Notes under the pieces: generated by a model
Seen by the model: the letters and a program-made list of their open reading frames with translations, nothing else
What the model was told of the DNA's origin: nothing
Database searches by the model: none
Made by a program: the position numbers and the translations under genes
Shown here: positions 32,107 through 32,154 of the stretch, piece by piece
Numbering within the stretch: position 1 is the stretch's first letter
Layout: the number at the start of each line of letters is the position of its first letter
Origin: an uncultured Gammaproteobacteria bacterium
GTDB taxonomy: Bacteria; Pseudomonadota; Gammaproteobacteria; Pseudomonadales; Pseudohongiellaceae
Length of the DNA: 32,154 bases
Reading direction: 5' to 3'
NCBI GenBank assembly: GCA_913058135.1
Contig: CAJXPR010000035.1
Span: 1 to 32,154 of the forward strand

Positions 32107-32154
32107 CTGTCTCTTATACACATCTGACGCTGCCGACGATCTACTCTGTGTAGA
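32107..32154 (+). other. Illumina Nextera adapter with i5 index (sequencing artefact)
   Basis: Bases 32107-32125 are the 19-base Tn5 mosaic end CTGTCTCTTATACACATCT. Bases 32126-32139 are GACGCTGCCGACGA, the Nextera read-1 adapter. Bases 32140-32147, TCTACTCT, are the reverse complement of AGAGTAGA, the i5 index I know as N504/S504. GTGTAGA (32148-32154) begins the P5 flow-cell sequence. Translated in the cysD frame it gives [11 protein letters not shown], a well-known contaminant protein end. It should be trimmed; the genomic sequence ends near 32106. Confidence 0.98.

Noticed and set aside
32108-32154. C-terminal continuation of CysD into [10 protein letters not shown]
   Set aside because: It is translation of the Nextera adapter, not a real protein end.
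1-32154. CRISPR arrays, tRNA or rRNA genes, insertion sequences or phage genes
   Set aside because: No regularly spaced direct repeats, tRNA-like folds, rRNA sequence, transposase or integrase motifs were seen on either strand by eye. A tool-based search would be needed to exclude small remnants.

Overview
The window is a 32 kb contig of about 55-60% G+C (estimated by eye) from what looks like a marine or otherwise saline gammaproteobacterium. That placement rests on the CysD and GalE sequences, the exosortase-A-type accessory genes and the many sulfotransferases; no marker gene fixes the genus. Both contig ends carry sequencing-library sequence. The last 48 bases (32107-32154) are an Illumina Nextera adapter with an i5 index. 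The first 8 bases match the inner end of the Tn5 mosaic end. The first and last genes are therefore cut by the library or assembly, not by biology.

Layout. (1) 1-739, minus: 5' part of a secreted protein of unknown function. (2) 740-1066: non-coding, with one perfect palindrome. (3) 1067-5442, plus: a tight four-gene unit of Gfo/Idh/MocA oxidoreductase, NAD-dependent epimerase-like protein, glycosyltransferase and sulfotransferase. (4) 5453-31184, minus: 20 closely packed genes transcribed toward the plus-strand unit. In transcription order they are: ATP-grasp/low-molecular-weight phosphatase fusion, exosortase-A-associated O-ligase, HtrL-like protein, GT2, sulfotransferase, galE, sulfotransferase, acyl carrier protein, exosortase-A hydrolase 2, hydrolase 1, two GT4 enzymes, a secreted PL26/YetA-like protein, a double GT2, an asparagine-synthase-like protein, an ABC-2 permease, its ATPase, a sulfotransferase-GT61 fusion, another sulfotransferase and a pyruvyltransferase. 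(5) 31310 onward, plus: cysD, truncated by the adapter.

How the genes fit together. GalE and the oxidoreductase/epimerase pair can supply sugar nucleotides. At least six glycosyltransferase proteins build a glycan. Five sulfotransferase domains and a pyruvyltransferase can make it strongly anionic. A Wzm/Wzt-type ABC transporter can export it, and an O-ligase-like membrane protein can attach or polymerise it. CysD, the small subunit of ATP sulfurylase, starts the route to PAPS, the sulfate donor of all five sulfotransferases, so the locus may carry its own sulfate activation. The acyl carrier protein, hydrolases 1 and 2 and O-ligase are the accessory set of exosortase A (XrtA/PEP-CTERM) loci, but no exosortase, PEP-CTERM protein, acyl-CoA ligase or decarboxylase is present here.

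Most notable are the combination of the XrtA accessory set with a sulfation-heavy ABC-exported glycan locus, two unusual fusions (sulfotransferase-GT61 and ATP-grasp-phosphatase), a secreted lyase-like protein inside the biosynthetic run, and three structured or repeated intercistronic elements. All functions are inferred from sequence only.
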